From Motiliproteus sp963974645 (lineage in GTDB: Bacteria; Pseudomonadota; Gammaproteobacteria; Pseudomonadales; Balneatricaceae), in the NCBI GenBank assembly GCA_963974645.1, contig CAXBEA010000164.1, positions 1 through 5,581 on the forward strand: a stretch of 5,581 bases of DNA, written 5' to 3'. Position 1 is the first letter of the stretch. Every line of letters begins with the position of its first letter. The position numbers and the translations under genes were made by a program. The notes beneath the pieces are model-generated. The model saw nothing but the letters and a program-made list of their open reading frames with translations, had not been told where the DNA came from and made no database searches. Positions 5,448-5,581 of this stretch are shown piece after piece.

Positions 5448-5581
5448 CGGGGATGAGTCCCGGTTGCTGCTGTGCGTTGCGGCAAGTCCAACCGCTTACC
5501 CCGGCATGTGCCAACAGCAATATAGATAGTTTCCATCCGTAAACGTAACACACTGATATTTAAATACAAAAAGCCTGCTTT
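5448..5581. other. Downstream flank with no recognised gene
   Basis: No coding region, tRNA or clear terminator directly after potI was recognised. CGGTTG (5461-5466) and CAACCG (5489-5494) form a 6-bp dyad with a 22-base gap and no T-run, too weak to call. The stretch becomes AT-rich from about 5520 and includes the palindrome ATTTAAAT near 5558-5565. The last bases are described separately. Confidence 0.5.
5568..5581. terminator. Possible left half of a terminator cut by the window end
   Basis: The window ends in AAAAAGCCTGCTTT. An A-run followed by a GC-rich arm and a short T-containing loop is the usual left half of a bidirectional intrinsic terminator, which would continue with GCAGGC and a T-run. 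The other arm lies outside the window, so this is a prediction only. Confidence 0.3.

Noticed and set aside
5461..5494. Possible terminator dyad CGGTTG / CAACCG after potI
   Set aside because: The stem is only 6 bp with a long gap and no following T-run, so it does not meet the pattern of an intrinsic terminator.
2682..5581. Insertion sequence or other mobile element as the cause of the pot lesions
   Set aside because: No transposase, terminal inverted repeats or target duplications are visible at either junction; both look like plain deletions.

Overview
The window looks like part of a gammaproteobacterial chromosome. It has GC-rich coding sequence with AT-rich gaps, a potFGHI-type polyamine ABC transporter locus close to that of E. 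coli and Pseudomonas, an Hpt plus HD-GYP c-di-GMP signalling protein, and a small charged protein resembling the PA3496-type family. No genus can be assigned from sequence alone.

Layout. At the left (about 1-340) is a short minus-strand gene for a 58-residue charged protein, with a perfect 14-bp hairpin just past its stop. An AT-rich spacer follows (309-557). A minus-strand gene (558-1655) encodes a one-piece protein with an N-terminal histidine phosphotransfer domain and a C-terminal HD-GYP phosphodiesterase domain. A gap of about 355 bp with several inverted repeats (1656-2010) separates it from the divergent plus-strand pot locus: potF (2011-2660), a strong intrinsic terminator (2682-2711), potG (2734-3885), potH (3882-4823) and potI (4823-5447). 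potG/potH and potH/potI overlap by a few bases, as in a normal translationally coupled operon. The last 134 bp hold no gene, and the window appears to stop inside a terminator-like hairpin.

How the genes would work together. In an intact system PotF binds putrescine in the periplasm, PotH and PotI form the inner-membrane channel, and PotG is the ATPase. Here the system is broken in three of four genes. potF has lost about 150 codons, most of the N-terminal lobe, with a frameshift right after the signal peptide. potI has lost about 63 codons with a frameshift. potG is still open but carries non-conservative changes at highly conserved positions, including the Walker B aspartate (Asp to Gly). 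Only potH looks essentially intact. The best reading is a recently inactivated, decaying polyamine importer, as expected under relaxed selection, for example in a host-associated or small-population lineage. That lifestyle is inference. I found no new defence, mobile or RNA system in the window. The points most worth a second look are the multi-hit decay of the pot operon and a few unexplained hairpins and short tandem repeats.
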